Shown: piece after piece, positions 30,080 through 41,558 of the stretch
Layout: each line of letters begins with the position of its first letter
How positions within the stretch are numbered: position 1 is the first letter of the stretch
From: Zarea fungicola
Lineage: Eukaryota > Ascomycota > Sordariomycetes > Hypocreales > Cordycipitaceae
Direction of reading: 5' to 3'
Assembly: GCA_900169235.1 (NCBI GenBank)
Contig: FWCC01000116.1
Coordinates: forward strand, 89,995-153,994
DNA length: 64,000 bases
Translations under genes and position numbers: made by a program
Notes under the pieces: generated by a model
Told to the model about the DNA's origin: nothing
Seen by the model: only the letters and a program-made list of their open reading frames with translations
The model's database searches: none

Positions 30080-32361
30080 CTACATCCACCAACTTACAAT
30101 GAATAATGCGGCCGTATAGAGAATGAATAGACTATACATGTGAGCGAATCCAAAGTCCCATAGTCCATTCTGCATATCCCTGTATTGTGGGAGTGGATAT
30201 CTGGCTCCGTCAGTGTCTCGTTGGCTTAGAAGCTTGTCTCGCTCTAAAACGTTGGGGGGAAAGACGGAATAGCGCAGTGGTGTAATGCATCCAAAGAGAG
30301 CAATGATCCACTGCGGCGCTGGCCATGCGATGGCCCGGAGAAACTCGACAAAAAACTCTGCGGAGAAGCACCCGTCTGAGCAGTGTGCAGATACAACGGC
30401 CCTTGTACGCGTCGACACCACCAGGATCAGAGACGACGCTATTATGAGGTGAAAGAATACCCCACAGTCAAAAAGATGATGATTTAGTCGCCGAAAAAGA
30501 CCCCCACGCGCGTGAGCTGATCTCTCCTGTAAAACATTGTGTACACTCCCCGTAGGTGTGAAGCCGGGTTTGGTCCCGCCCAACGAGAACGGCAGGACAA
30601 ACGATCGCAGGATAGCGATGGTATAATCTACTTGCAAGTCAGTTTTAAATCATGTGCTTGATAAAAAAAAGCTCTTACACGGTGCCATGTAAATTCCTTC
30701 ACAGGATGCTTGGACGGTCGGCTTGTATCCAGCAAGAACAGAAAAGTGTACTTCATGCAGCCATTTACTCAAAACTATGCAGCACTGAATCCGTAATAAT
30801 AGCAGCATAGTCTCGTGTGTATCGAAATACACTATAGGAAGTCCTAAGCTGAGGCGCAATGGCATGCTTATAAGGTGGATCGTCATGAGCAAAGGGCAGA
30901 ACATTGTCTGCACAAAAGTAGTGAGCGCGGAGATTCTCTGACTTGCCGTGAGAAATCTTGTCCTACTTCTAGACAAGTAAAAACGAAAAAAGAGGCCAAC
31001 CTGGCAGCCACCCAGATTCTAATTTTTGGCCAAATGGTTAGCTCATACGTTGTACAGATCAAGTATGCATTCAGAGTGTAGTTGCAATACTCACCCATCT
31101 AACATACTGCTTCAGGTGGGCAAAGTACGTATCAGGCATTAATCCGTACTGCAGAGCCTCCGAGAGATATGCCGTCTTCCACCCGTTTGCCATCATGTTC
31201 ATAGAGCTTTGCACATCTTCGATTAGGCAGTGGGTTGGGAAGCCGCCTATGTCATGTAACGCAACTCTGCGCACCACAAAGCCGGACCCAGTATTCCACG
31301 CAAAGTTTCCCGCATCCTTCAAAATCTCAATGCCACGCCAGAATTCTCGGTGCATTTGGTACAAAGGATCACCCTTTGGGGCATTGTAAAACTGCTAAGC
31401 AAGGTATGTCAGTATTCGTATGCTTGTTTGGAGGCTTACTGATGTGAAGTGTACTACCTGCGTAGGGCAAACAAGACCAAGCCTTTTATCCAGAATTAGA
31501 TGGGGCAAAATCGAACGAAGCCATCGTTTTTCAGCAATCATGTCGGCGTCTAGAGACGCAATGAATTCTGCTGGCTTTCCCGGCAGCAATTCTGATTCTT
31601 TAACTGCATGATTCAAATTTCCTCCTTTGAATCCCTCTCGAGTAGTACGGCAGGTATAGTAGAGGTTTGAACGTCCTGACTCAGCGATCCAAGATTTGAG
31701 CTCTAATGATCTGCCATCGTCCGCAACAATAACTCGGAACTTTTGTTGTGGATAGTCAATCGACAGTGCTGCGAGAATTGTATCCTGAACAACGTCCAGG
31801 CTCTCACCACATGCGGTAACTATCACATCAACCACTGGTACGTTCTCGCCAACTAGTTGTAGACGAAGGCGCCAGGTACCGTACAGAGCATAAAATCCGA
31901 GCATAATATAGGAACTTACTCCCATCACTATGCTGAACGTTAACCATTACATCGGGAGTTTCATTACGCTATAACTACTTACCAAATACCAGCGTGTCAA
32001 TCATACTCACGGCCACCAACGTCCACAGGTCGCCGTTATTCGGATGCAGCCTAAGGAAGGCATTCACGTGCACCAGCATATACAATAATGTAAGGAATGC
32101 TGGCAGTATTGCTGTCACACCCAAGCTGGTAGCGATACATCGTTGCCACGGTCGCAACAACATGTGGTCATCGACATCATGTGTTGGCACGACTCGAATC
32201 CTGTACGGATGGTTTTCTTCATCAGATGAAATAACAAGAATTTCCGGATTTGAATGGTGATCACTTGGAGTTTTTTTCATGCGAGGAGATCCCGGTATGA
32301 GAGATGTGAAGTAACGAGCAAGGGGAAACCCAAGCCGAGAATTTCCAACAATGAACGGCAT
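30080..32361 (-). CDS. Cellulose-synthase-like processive glycosyltransferase, GT2
   Basis: Five exons, complement(30080..30627, 30679..31018, 31095..31394, 31458..31927, 31983..32361), give 678 residues. The GT2 core has every processive-synthase landmark: VIVADDG (first Asp), SLDADM (DxD), IEDVQSS in the place of TED, and QYVRW (QxxRW). Hydrophobic helices precede the catalytic domain, and several follow it in exons 4 and 5, with FSLGGTKPGFTPTG at a membrane-proximal position. This resembles fungal cellulose-synthase-like proteins such as the mixed-linkage glucan synthase Tft1/CelA. The polymer made cannot be told. Donor choice after CPTQ uses GTAGTA because it yields the conserved PxQxFYN. 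The last codons are uncertain: a further GTAAGT donor at about 30096 could splice to a short exon ending WPAEY near 30015. Confidence 0.9.
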
Positions 32362-33703
32362 AGCTATTCTTGAATTGGTCCTAGAAGCTGTTACTGCGGT
32401 ACAAATGCCAACTCAGCTAAGTAATAGTAGTGGATGGACTGGGAACTTTTATTCACTGCAGCGGCAGTTTGGCATAAATAATCGAGAGATATAGTATGTC
32501 CAGATGATATGAATATTTCCGAAATTTCTCGGCACCAACTGTCTAAGTTGCCGTAATTTCACCCCAAGTAGAATTTATGGTGCTCCGAATGACTTATACA
32601 TACAAACAATGTCCGTCTCATACTCGGAAAAAGCAAAGTTTCAACAGCTCTCACGACGATCGTGATCAAAAGACAACCCCATTTTTTTGGCTGGCCTAAG
32701 TTTAATATTATGGCGAATGGCGCAGACACAAACAAAAGCAGAATGAGCAACTTTTGGGAAAAGTTTAGCCTAATCGGGCAACAGCAGCGAGCTGAGGGTC
32801 ACAGGGCTGAGGTGGTGGCGGACGTGGACTGCAAACACATAGGATAAAAGCTGCTCTCGGTATATGCACCTAATAGTTAGAGAGACAAATACCATAACGG
32901 CAGATGTCCAAAGTCTTGAAGCATGTAGCTGAAAGCCATTTTTGAGTTTCCAAACTTTGAATTGTTGTGCAATTATTGTACAATTATTAAACCTTATCGG
33001 CCTGGTGGCGCCATAGCACATAAGAAGCGCCAAAGCTCACTCCCCGGGTTTATAACTCGCCAAAGACTCTATCAATAGATATTGAAGAGAAGAAATACAG
33101 CCTTCGCAGAGCTGAAAGCTCCTTCACCGCCACTTTTTCAAAATCCACGCTATGACACGGAATTCATGCCACAAAAGCCCAAGTATCCATGCTCCGCGCA
33201 TCTGGCTGTTTCACAGCATCAGCTGCCCTCAATAGTCTCATCGTCATGGTGTTATGATTATTTAAATTTGTTACTGATCGGCAAGTGAAGAGAGTAAATT
33301 AATACTACCAACGTAGTTTATAGCGTCTACAATGTTCTGCTCTACGCCCTGCATACACATTTTTTACTAGTCTTAGATTCAGCCACACAGCAAGACACGG
33401 GACTGGTGGTTGCCGCGTAGTAGTTGAAACTGCCATTTGGTCTCAGATTACAAGGAAAATTATGCGCAGGGAGCTTGCAGCTATACCCAAAGCCGGCTCA
33501 TGCCCTTGTAGAGGGGTGTCTGAAGCCAAGGCAATGGAAAGCATGGTTGGACAGCTGACCTTTCAAAGTCACTCGTTCAAGGCAACTATTTAAGTCTTTG
33601 TCTTACCCCTTGCATGCAGGAAGACTCGGGATTTCAGGTTCGCACACAGCTATACAGACCAAAACGGCCAAAATACTCAAGCGCCTTTATCCCTTTCACT
33701 GAG
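32362..33703. other. Intergenic; TATA-like box near its right end
   Basis: This holds promoter sequence for the GT2 (leftward) and the small secreted protein (rightward). A TATA-like CTATTTAAG lies about 110 bp before the secreted protein's ATG. No gene was seen. Confidence 0.45.
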
Positions 33704-34051
33704 ATGAAGTTCATTAGCATACTCACGTCTTCACTTGCTGTGCTTGGCGCCGCCAGCCCAGTGTTAGACAACGCCAAGCGCCAGGAAGACCTTACATGCC
33801 TTGAACTATGGGACGATTACATAGTAGACTGTCTCAATCTTGCCCTGGGTCTCGAATTAGCGATAGAGGCATGTTACACTACTTGTGACACAGGCTATTG
33901 CACCTGTTGTGAACTTGGGGATGAAAATGAGTGTCTCGATGACCCCGACTACAATGTAAGTTTTATTTTTGTAGAGGCATTATATCGATTCAATTTTTTC
34001 TACTATGTAAATTGACATCAACGTCTACGTTAGACCAAATGCAATCCTTGA
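33704..34051 (+). CDS. Small secreted cysteine-rich protein, effector-like
   Basis: Two exons, 33704..33955 and 34034..34051, give 89 residues; the 78-nt intron starts GTAAGT and ends TTAG. The frame also runs upstream to 33614, but MKFISILTSSLAVLGAASP is a clean signal peptide and fixes the start. It is followed by a Lys-Arg pair (NAKRQED), a likely Kex2 processing site. The mature part is about 60 residues, acidic, with nine cysteines, including two adjacent ones in YCTCCELG. The intron adds one Cys and the end (TKCNP). No homologous family recognised. Size, signal, Kex2 site and Cys content are those of fungal secreted effectors or antimicrobial-type peptides. No activity is claimed. Confidence 0.72.
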
Positions 34052-34507
34052 TCAGTCAGAGATATCAGGTATAGGGACGACTTATCATGCCTCGGTTGTC
34101 CTATTGGTAAGCTTCAGTCGTTGTATGGAGTTCTCCACTGGAGTTTAAGCTCGGCCGACTGTAGACGGGTTTTCTTTTCTTTACCCCCAGTAGTCATGTA
34201 TTTTTTTTATTAGTTATAGCTTAACCAATTTGAGAAGCTCGTATATTATTGCAGTACTACGAATCTAAGCAAAAATTGAGGATTTGTCTACTAGTCTACT
34301 AATCTGCTAAGAACATGCCGTCTTGTTTACTATTATCAAGAGTTAATAGTATTATTCTTTCCAAGTATTATATCTGGACGGGGTTGGAGGCACGGGCACT
34401 ACTAGCTATGGAGCCAATGTCTTGATACCACTCGACGGGTCTGTGGGAACTACACGAGTAACTCCTAAGTATCCTATTTCTGCCAAACTCTGAATGATTA
34501 TCGAGAT
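34052..34507. other. Intergenic, AT-rich
   Basis: This is the 3' flank between the convergent secreted-protein and catalase genes, with no frame of note. Confidence 0.5.
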
Positions 34508-36879
34508 TTACTGACAGATACTTGGGTTATCGACCGGGAATCGATTCGGGAAGCGAACCGGACCAGAGAGTGCCGTCAAGAGATTTGTAGTTACGTCTCG
34601 TGCACCTCCTGAGAAGATGCCAGTAATCTCATCCGTCCGGTAGCGTAGGCAGTCTAGCAGAGCCGATCCGCTGCTAATTGCCCCAATTGCCTTACCATGC
34701 GAGTACGCCTCCGCCAAGAAGTCCAGCTGCGCAGTCATTGCAGAGCAGGGCGGGGGAGGGCCGCTGCGAGCAATGGATCCGACAATAATGGCATCGTAGA
34801 AAATGGAGCTGGTGGTGATGAAGGATTGGTTCGCCATGACACCAGACTGCAGGCGTCCCATGCGAGGCGCGACTACCTCATAGAGGACCCTTTGAGCGCT
34901 GAGCAGCGGCACAACACCGCCGAGGTCAGCAGGAGACAGGATGCCGTCATCGGCCAAAACTCCAATCACGAGGCCCTCATTGCTCTTGTTGGGCTCCATG
35001 CCCGCAGCAAGAGGGTACAGCGAGGGAAAGCGCATGGCGGCGGAGCTGCTGTCCGGCGCAGGGCCCGAGCCAACAGCGGGCAGCTCGGCGCCGATGCCAA
35101 ACGCGACGCGGCGCGCAAGACAGTTGTCAATCTTGTTGAGCACCTTGATGAACTCGGCCTGGATGGGAGGCGATGTGTGGCCGACCTCAAAGCGGTACGC
35201 ATCGACAGTGTGCTGCTGTGCGTACTTGTCAAGCCCGCGCCAGAACGTGCGCGCCTGGCCAAAGTTGTCGTTGAGGATTGGATAGCGACCAATGGCCCCG
35301 CTGACTCCTTCCGCCGGCAAGCCGGTGTATGCGAGAGCCTCGCTGGCGTTTGCATTGAGGACGCCTCCGATGTTGTTGGGGGACGAGGCGGAGGAGCCCT
35401 GGAAGATCAAGGGCTGCATGGACCCGTCGCGGTAGTTGTTGTTCACTGGAGACACGGCGCGGTTGATGGGCAGCAGATATCCGTTTGGGCTGCCGTGTCG
35501 GTGTGTAGACGTGTCGTCATATGACATGAGTCGCCACTGCAGCAGTGCATCGGGAACAAACGTGACTCCGTCGACGACGTTGGACGGCGCAAAGGATACA
35601 GCCTCCGTTTCTGCAAAGGTGTTGGCAGGGTTTCGGTTCAGAGTCAGTTTTCCCAGTTTGATCGGCTGGCTGTTTAAAAGTTATTAGAGGTCACAGGAAT
35701 GCATGAGTGGGATTATACTTCGCGACTTACTTTAACTCGAACGGAACAATCTTTGTCGGATCCAGCAGATCAATGTCCTTGTACATGTAGCTTCCATCAT
35801 CAGGAAAGAGTTGCACGGCAAACTCCCACTCTGGGAATAGGCCAGCCTCAATGGAGTTGTAAAGATCGACTCTTTGGAAGTTATTGTTCTTGCCAGCAAT
35901 CTTGGTCGCCTCGTCGTACACCAACGATCGATGTCCGAGGGTGGGCAGCCAATACCTATAGTGTGGCCAGTATCAGCAGAAATTCCAGCAATGAAGCGTG
36001 CGGCCTACATACCATTTGAACAACTGAGTCTTGCCACTCGCGTTGATAAACTTGTACGTGTGAACACCACTCCCCGAGACGTGCCTAACATCTCGCGGAA
36101 TGCCAAGATCACTCAGGACGTTCATCAGCTGGAACGATCCCTCGGTTCTTTGGGTAAAGAAGTCGTAAGCGGTGTCATGAGCAGTTCCGCCTGTTTTTTC
36201 TTATTTTAGCAACCTCTTATCATTAAAGCGAAAATCAGATATTCGGTACAGCTGCTTACCTGTGGGGAAGCCCTTGTCGGGCTCATACTTGACAGCGTGA
36301 ACCAAATCGGGAAAGAGTGCACCGTCATTGATGAAGAAGCTCGAAAGATGATTTCCGACCAAATCATGATTGCCACATTGGCTGTAGATCTTGGTTGCAA
36401 ACCCGTGCGTATCTCTTCCTACTTCGCTACCGCCGGTAGAGGCAACTACAACGCTAAAACGTGTGAAGGCTTCTGTAACTGCTCCCTTTTGCAGCCAGCA
36501 TGCTGCAGTAAGGTTGCTCCAATCTCCATAGGATTGGAATGAGCCGTAGGCTCCGTGACCCAGTGCGTGGACCACACGTTCCGGAACTCGTTCTCTGTCG
36601 AAGTGAAGGAGTTTCTTTCTAACAGCGGTGTCTTCGAGAAGGACGTAGCCGCGAGGGCCTGCACGAAGGGAATTTGCCGTATTCACATCTGCTCCAACAT
36701 CAGTTGTTTCTATATTTCTAGCCGTATTGACAGTAGCCTCTTCTAGCTGTTTCTTCTGTTTTATGGCAGTCAGAAGATGGTAGCCTGAGGTCCAACCAGG
36801 GAGATCATACCTTGGTGTTCTGTCCAGATACCACACCGCCAACAGCAAGCAGTGTATTAATCAATTGTTGATATTTCAT
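34508..36879 (-). CDS. Secreted large-subunit catalase, divergent
   Basis: Five exons, complement(34508..35669, 35731..35955, 36013..36190, 36260..36755, 36811..36879), give 709 residues. A 23-codon first exon supplies the start and signal peptide (MKYQQLINTLLAVGGVVSG), which are missed if one begins at the downstream ATG. The catalase core shows PERVVHALGHGAYG with the catalytic His, CGNHDLVGNH with the catalytic Asn, and WRLMSYDDT with the heme-ligand Tyr. The C-terminal 150 residues form the DJ-1/PfpI-like domain typical of large catalases. Secreted fungal CatB-type enzymes remove external H2O2. Unusual changes are VVHAL for VVHAR and DLVGNH for DLVGNN. The galactose oxidase at 25 kb produces H2O2, but a functional link is only inference. 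Confidence 0.92.
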
Positions 36880-38356
36880 CTTGCCCGAGTTCGATCCGGT
36901 GATCCGTAAGCTGTTGATTTCGTGCTAGCTTCCCTTGAGAGTGGTTGAGATAGGGGTTGAGCGGACAACCGCACTTTATGTTCATTGTCACCAGGCTCCA
37001 AGTACCATGTCACTAAATATCTCATCAAGCTTCATTGTAGCCCGTTGCGCCGTAAGGTGTAAACATCCAATGAAACCTCAAAATGATGTTTCCAAATCGC
37101 TCATCGTAAAGCGCCGAAGGACAGGCAAATGTGCCTCTCTCGCCTGCTGCCGGGACTGTAGGGAATACGGTATCAATGCCTAATAATTCGCTCAGCCACC
37201 ATTTTCGGTTTTAGCTCTTAACCAATTGAGTTTTCAGGTTTCCATCCTCTGTTACTAGAGCTGGAGTTAACTGTGTAAGTGGAATCACTTGGCACTAGCC
37301 GCACGCCGGAGTCGCCTATGGCATGACAGTTGTGACGCCAAACAACGTTCACCAATCGCAGATACATAAATTAAGTTTACGCAGAGGTTCCGAAATCCCA
37401 CTGAGGCAGTGGAACTAAATTAAGTGCCCGGTGGTGACAATCGTTTGGGCGGCGATCGGCTAGCTAATGTGGGGGAGCCAGTAATACGCGAGTAATTTGG
37501 AATCAGCTTACATAGAGTTTCCAAAGGGGCAAGAGATTTCTGCCGGCAATCCACACGTCCAACGACGGCACACACTTGATGGGCGCTGGACTGTTTCTTG
37601 GCGAAATGGTTCGTGGCTTGAAGATTCCAGTTTGGCTTACGTAGATGCCGCCCCAACCGAGGCCAGCTACCAACGGTTGCGGTAGGCTCCGGGCCCCGTC
37701 GCGCCAAGAATTCACTTCTGCAATGGATAACTGATCTCAGAATACGATTGCGGAATAGTGGGATGGATCAATGAATATGAGATGAAGTAGTATTGTTTGA
37801 AGATAAATGAAGAGCAACCAGGTGAATGGCGGATAACGAAGGTCATCCCATGGTGAAATGGGGCTAGTCTTTGCAAATAGGTTCACTGGTTGGCATTATT
37901 GCGCGATTCAGTTGCGTCACGAGGTTGTAAATGAGCGACATGGGATGGCCTGAGCCTGAACCGTTGCATATCGTCTTTGCAGAGATTTTCCATTCTTATT
38001 TTCTTCCAACTTTCGCCATTCCGTGGTTATAAGGTCTCGGAGGAAGGTGGCTTCAGAAGTGGGCAATACTTGGGCATTAATTAGAGTATCTCGTATCCGG
38101 CCCAGGAAAGGCCTCGGCAGCGCTTGCCTTGATCGTCTTGGGAAAATAGATTTATGTACCATGGACAGTAGCACAACTTGACTCTTCATACATTCTCCCG
38201 AAGAAGCGAATGGGCATCAAGATTGTCGGAGTGATTACGGCGCAAATGTTTGGTTGAAGTTAATGGTACAAAATCACATGCGCTTTGCAATATTCTCTTT
38301 TTGAATATAATTTCTCCAATTGACCAGAGTGCTTTGATTCGCAAATGGCTCCCTAT
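36880..38356. other. Intergenic, nothing supported
   Basis: About 1.5 kb of catalase promoter and flank of the decayed transporter. Only unrelated short frames are present. Confidence 0.45.
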
Positions 38357-39255
38357 TTAACCCTGGTGCCTATCCTTCATTTCCTCGATTCTCTTGATAG
38401 ATCCGCGCGCTGCGATAGAGCTGCTCAAATTGGCCATGCGAACTCTTTCCCGCTCCAAGAATACCTCCTGCTCGCGCGCGCTCTTCTCCAGGTCCAAAAA
38501 GTACCAGATAAACGCTAAGCTGGTGACACTCAACACGATGAACAAGTAAAACGCTGCATTGTTATTCGTGCTGCCGGGCGTGTCGTCTATGATTGCGCTG
38601 CTGATAAAAGGTCCAACGAAGCTGGATGACTTGCCAACAATGTTAAACACCGAGAAGACAAGAAATTCATAACCCCGTGGCGTCACGGAGCTAATGATGA
38701 TTTGCGAGTAACTATACCATGGACAGACGACAAGACAAGACCATAGAGGGCACCGTAAGCCCAAAATTCCCAGGTGCTGCGGAAGCCGAAATCATCACTC
38801 CAATTGCCAACCATGCCCCAACCGTCAAGTAATACAATAAAGATCACGACGGCAATAAACATGGTCTTGCCACTTAGTTGAAAATGCTTCTGAATTAACG
38901 AGAAGCCTCCAATGCCAACAGCTTGCGTAAATATGAAAACGATAAGCATGTAGGTCAGCGTCAAGGTGTTGTAACTGACACCCTGGTACTGCAGCGTGGC
39001 TATGACCGTTACTGTCGTGTTTAGAGAGTCTCCAATCCAAAAATAGCCAATCAGGAAGATGACTGTTTGTTTTAGCTGCCATATCTGCGATCCGGCCTCA
39101 TAGAGCTGCCAGAAGCCGACTGTCACAATGTTGAGGCCAGGCGGGATCGATATCCCGGGGCGCTTCTTCTCCAGGACAAACCAAGGAATTGATAGCGCCA
39201 GCCAGCATGCTGTTGAATAGGCAATGGCCACAGACAGGTCCCAGTTATTCTTTTC
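38357..39255 (-). pseudogene. Atg22-like vacuolar effluxer, truncated and frameshifted
   Basis: The C-terminal half of an Atg22-family major-facilitator protein is recognisable. It runs from NNWDLSVAIAYS through IPWFVLEKKRPG, GYFWIGDSLNTT and LLDGWGMVGNW to YGALYGLV, and then in another frame VCPWYSYSQIIISSVTPRG, FNIVGKSSSFVGPF and FLDLEKS. The frames join at 38730–38739, where ACAAG is present twice in tandem on the plus strand; removing one copy restores GLVVCPW. The sequence upstream of about 39255 has no recognisable N-terminal half. With both a 5' loss and a 5-nt duplication the gene is unlikely to be functional. Atg22 proteins export amino acids from the vacuole after autophagy. Confidence 0.82.
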
Positions 39256-40050
39256 CACGCTATTCCTCCCGATTTGGAAGGGTTCAATATGGCCACATTT
39301 CGCGAGATGGAACCTGTCAAGGTGACCTTGCTCCCTTTGGACGTTACTGAGCGGCACTATATTAGCCAAATTGAATGGGAAAAGTGCTGTCGTGGGTCGA
39401 AACTTGCGGATTGGGTTAGGATGATAACCGCGGCGTATTTCAGTTCTTCTCAGGTTGTGTGGGAGACGGCTGATCAACACAAGGCGTTTTTTCACGATGC
39501 ATTATGCGTATGGTACATACTCCATGGAGATACGGATAGCTTATTCAAGACAAATACAATGGACGTGAGAGCGGAGACTGTGGGACAATGGACTAGAGGA
39601 ATGTGTTGTGTTGATCGACGTCCTGAGAATATTCTTCCCAAATCCATGAAGAGTGTGTCTGAATGGGTGTACCCTGGTTTGTGGATTGACAGTTCAATGG
39701 GGAATGCGGTAGGAGTTGTGCAAGAAACCCCGGGACGGAAAGAATGGGTTGCTTCATTTTGCCGCGCTCTGTTTGGAGATAAGTCTGTATAGAGAGCGTG
39801 GGGAGCTTATTAACTATATTAATAGGTAAGTTATTAAATAATTTATTAACAAAATAGTATCTAACTTAAAGATTCGTATTTAACTTGTATAAATGGTGCC
39901 CCTGCCTTGGTGTTGGTATGAGTACCAGCAGTTACTAGGCACATTACAGAGACAGTCGTCTCCTCTGGTGCAGCAAGAGTCATGCCTTGCTGAAAGCGTT
40001 GCTTGACCCGAGTCAGCAGTCACAACATTTGGCATGCTGAAAGCCCTCTC

Positions 40051-40112
40051 GGGCCCGGGAGGTTCGGGTGGTCGGGTGGTTCGGCCGGTCCGGTGGCTCG
40101 GCCCCGGAGAGG
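40051..40112. repeat. GC-rich low-complexity block
   Basis: Repeats of GGTCGGGTGG, GGTTCGG and GGTCCGG-type words stand out from the AT-rich surroundings. Origin unknown; no terminal repeats or target duplication visible. Confidence 0.55.
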
Positions 40113-40441
40113 TTCTGCTTAAGCTTAGTTATTACGGATCAACCTAGTATTTCGGTATTTACAGTTGAACCAGTTATTGATCCAATGTCGGAGATCTGCC
40201 GGCCATTCCGAGTAAAGATCGTATCCAATCCGGAGGTCTAGGGTAGCGCAGGTTGAAGTTTTGCGCAAACTAATTGTGTGCCTCGGCATGATCAATAGCA
40301 CATGCTGGTCTTGTGCAATGAAGCTCGCAGCGAGTACTTTGTTACTTGGACAGATGGCATTTTTACAGTGTGCAAACTGTTGGATGGCAGTCTGAAGATG
40401 CAGTAGCTCAGTATAGTGACAGGGAGAAGAATTAAAATTCC

Positions 40442-40475
40442 AAATAAAATAAAATAAAATAAAATAAAATAAAAT
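40442..40475. repeat. Pentanucleotide microsatellite (AAAAT)n
   Basis: Almost seven perfect tandem copies of the AAAAT/TAAAA unit occur. The rest of the 39.3–41.5 kb spacer holds the GC-rich block just to the left and no gene I can support. Confidence 0.9.
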
Positions 40476-41558
40476 CATGGCAGCCATATTGGAAATGACT
40501 TGGTACATGCCGAGGCCAGAGAAATTAGAGTTGAGAAGGGTGGCTGAATGATGGCAATTCTTTTTGGCAATTGATACACATGCATGACTATAGTTTTCGC
40601 TTGCTTTCTAAGCACAGCTCTTTAATTGGTCAAAATATTGCAGCCAGTGCTATACATAGCTACCGAGTCTACCGAGTCCACGGAGTGCCGTGGTTCCGCC
40701 AGCTAGTGCCAGCATAGGCCGGTACTTGAGGCTATTCCCAACGTCTGCCACGAGCCAGCCCGCGAGTCAATTGAGACTCTCCCTGACGCTAGCCAGCCAG
40801 CCAACTAGTCGATTAGGACAGTTTCCGCGGACTTTGAACAGTCTTGATGTGGCTCGTAGCCAGAGATGAAATATTCGTGCCCTGGTGTTTTCTGAGCAAT
40901 TAGAGGGCTACATTTGCGAAATATGCGTGCATCAATTGCCGTGCTGCGGTGTTTTCTGGCCAGCTAAAGAGTCATGTACGGCTCACCAAATAGTCATGAA
41001 TGCTGTATCAATTGCCATTTGTGTTTCAATTGCCTTTTCTTTTTCTGTTGTTGATCAATTCAACATGCATTTGCTGCAACAAGTTAGCGCCGACCAAGTT
41101 GCCGAGAATGCGGGGCATATAGCCGGAGGCTGCTGATGCTGGAGGCGCCAGACCCCTGTAACTGGCTTACCCGTCCACTGTAACTTGAACTGGCGGCCGT
41201 TGGCAGGTACTGACTGACTAGCTGACTGAATAGCGACTGACTGGTACGTGTAGAGCAGGGAGCTCCTCACAACGGACAACGGGCAACAACAAAAAGGAAA
41301 ACCTGCCTCCATCGCCAACACGCAAAATCTTTCTGTTACGACTCCGATACCTGGCAGATCTGAATTTCCATCGAAATAGATGGGAAAATCATCCATCAGA
41401 CTTGACTGCACCAAACTGTGGACATATCGTTGATATCGAATCCCCTCTCGCCGTGTCCCCTCCTCACATATAGCCGGAGGACCCTCCTTGCAGTCCAAGT
41501 CGCCTACGTATTCAGCTGCCCCCCCTGCGGACAAGGCAAACAGGAGAAAATAGACGCC

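Noticed and set aside
34697..35524. 275-codon plus-strand frame over the catalase
   Set aside because: It lies fully inside the catalase last exon and is Arg/Ala-rich, a product of antisense codon bias.
39274..39792. 172-codon plus-strand frame beside the Atg22 pseudogene
   Set aside because: No domain, partly antisense to the decayed region, no signal or conserved pattern. It could be a small orphan but I cannot support it.
41418..41558. N-terminal extension of the Zn2Cys6 factor
   Set aside because: The frame is open, but the ATG at 41559 lies just before the zinc cluster as in most relatives. The extension is kept only as a possibility.
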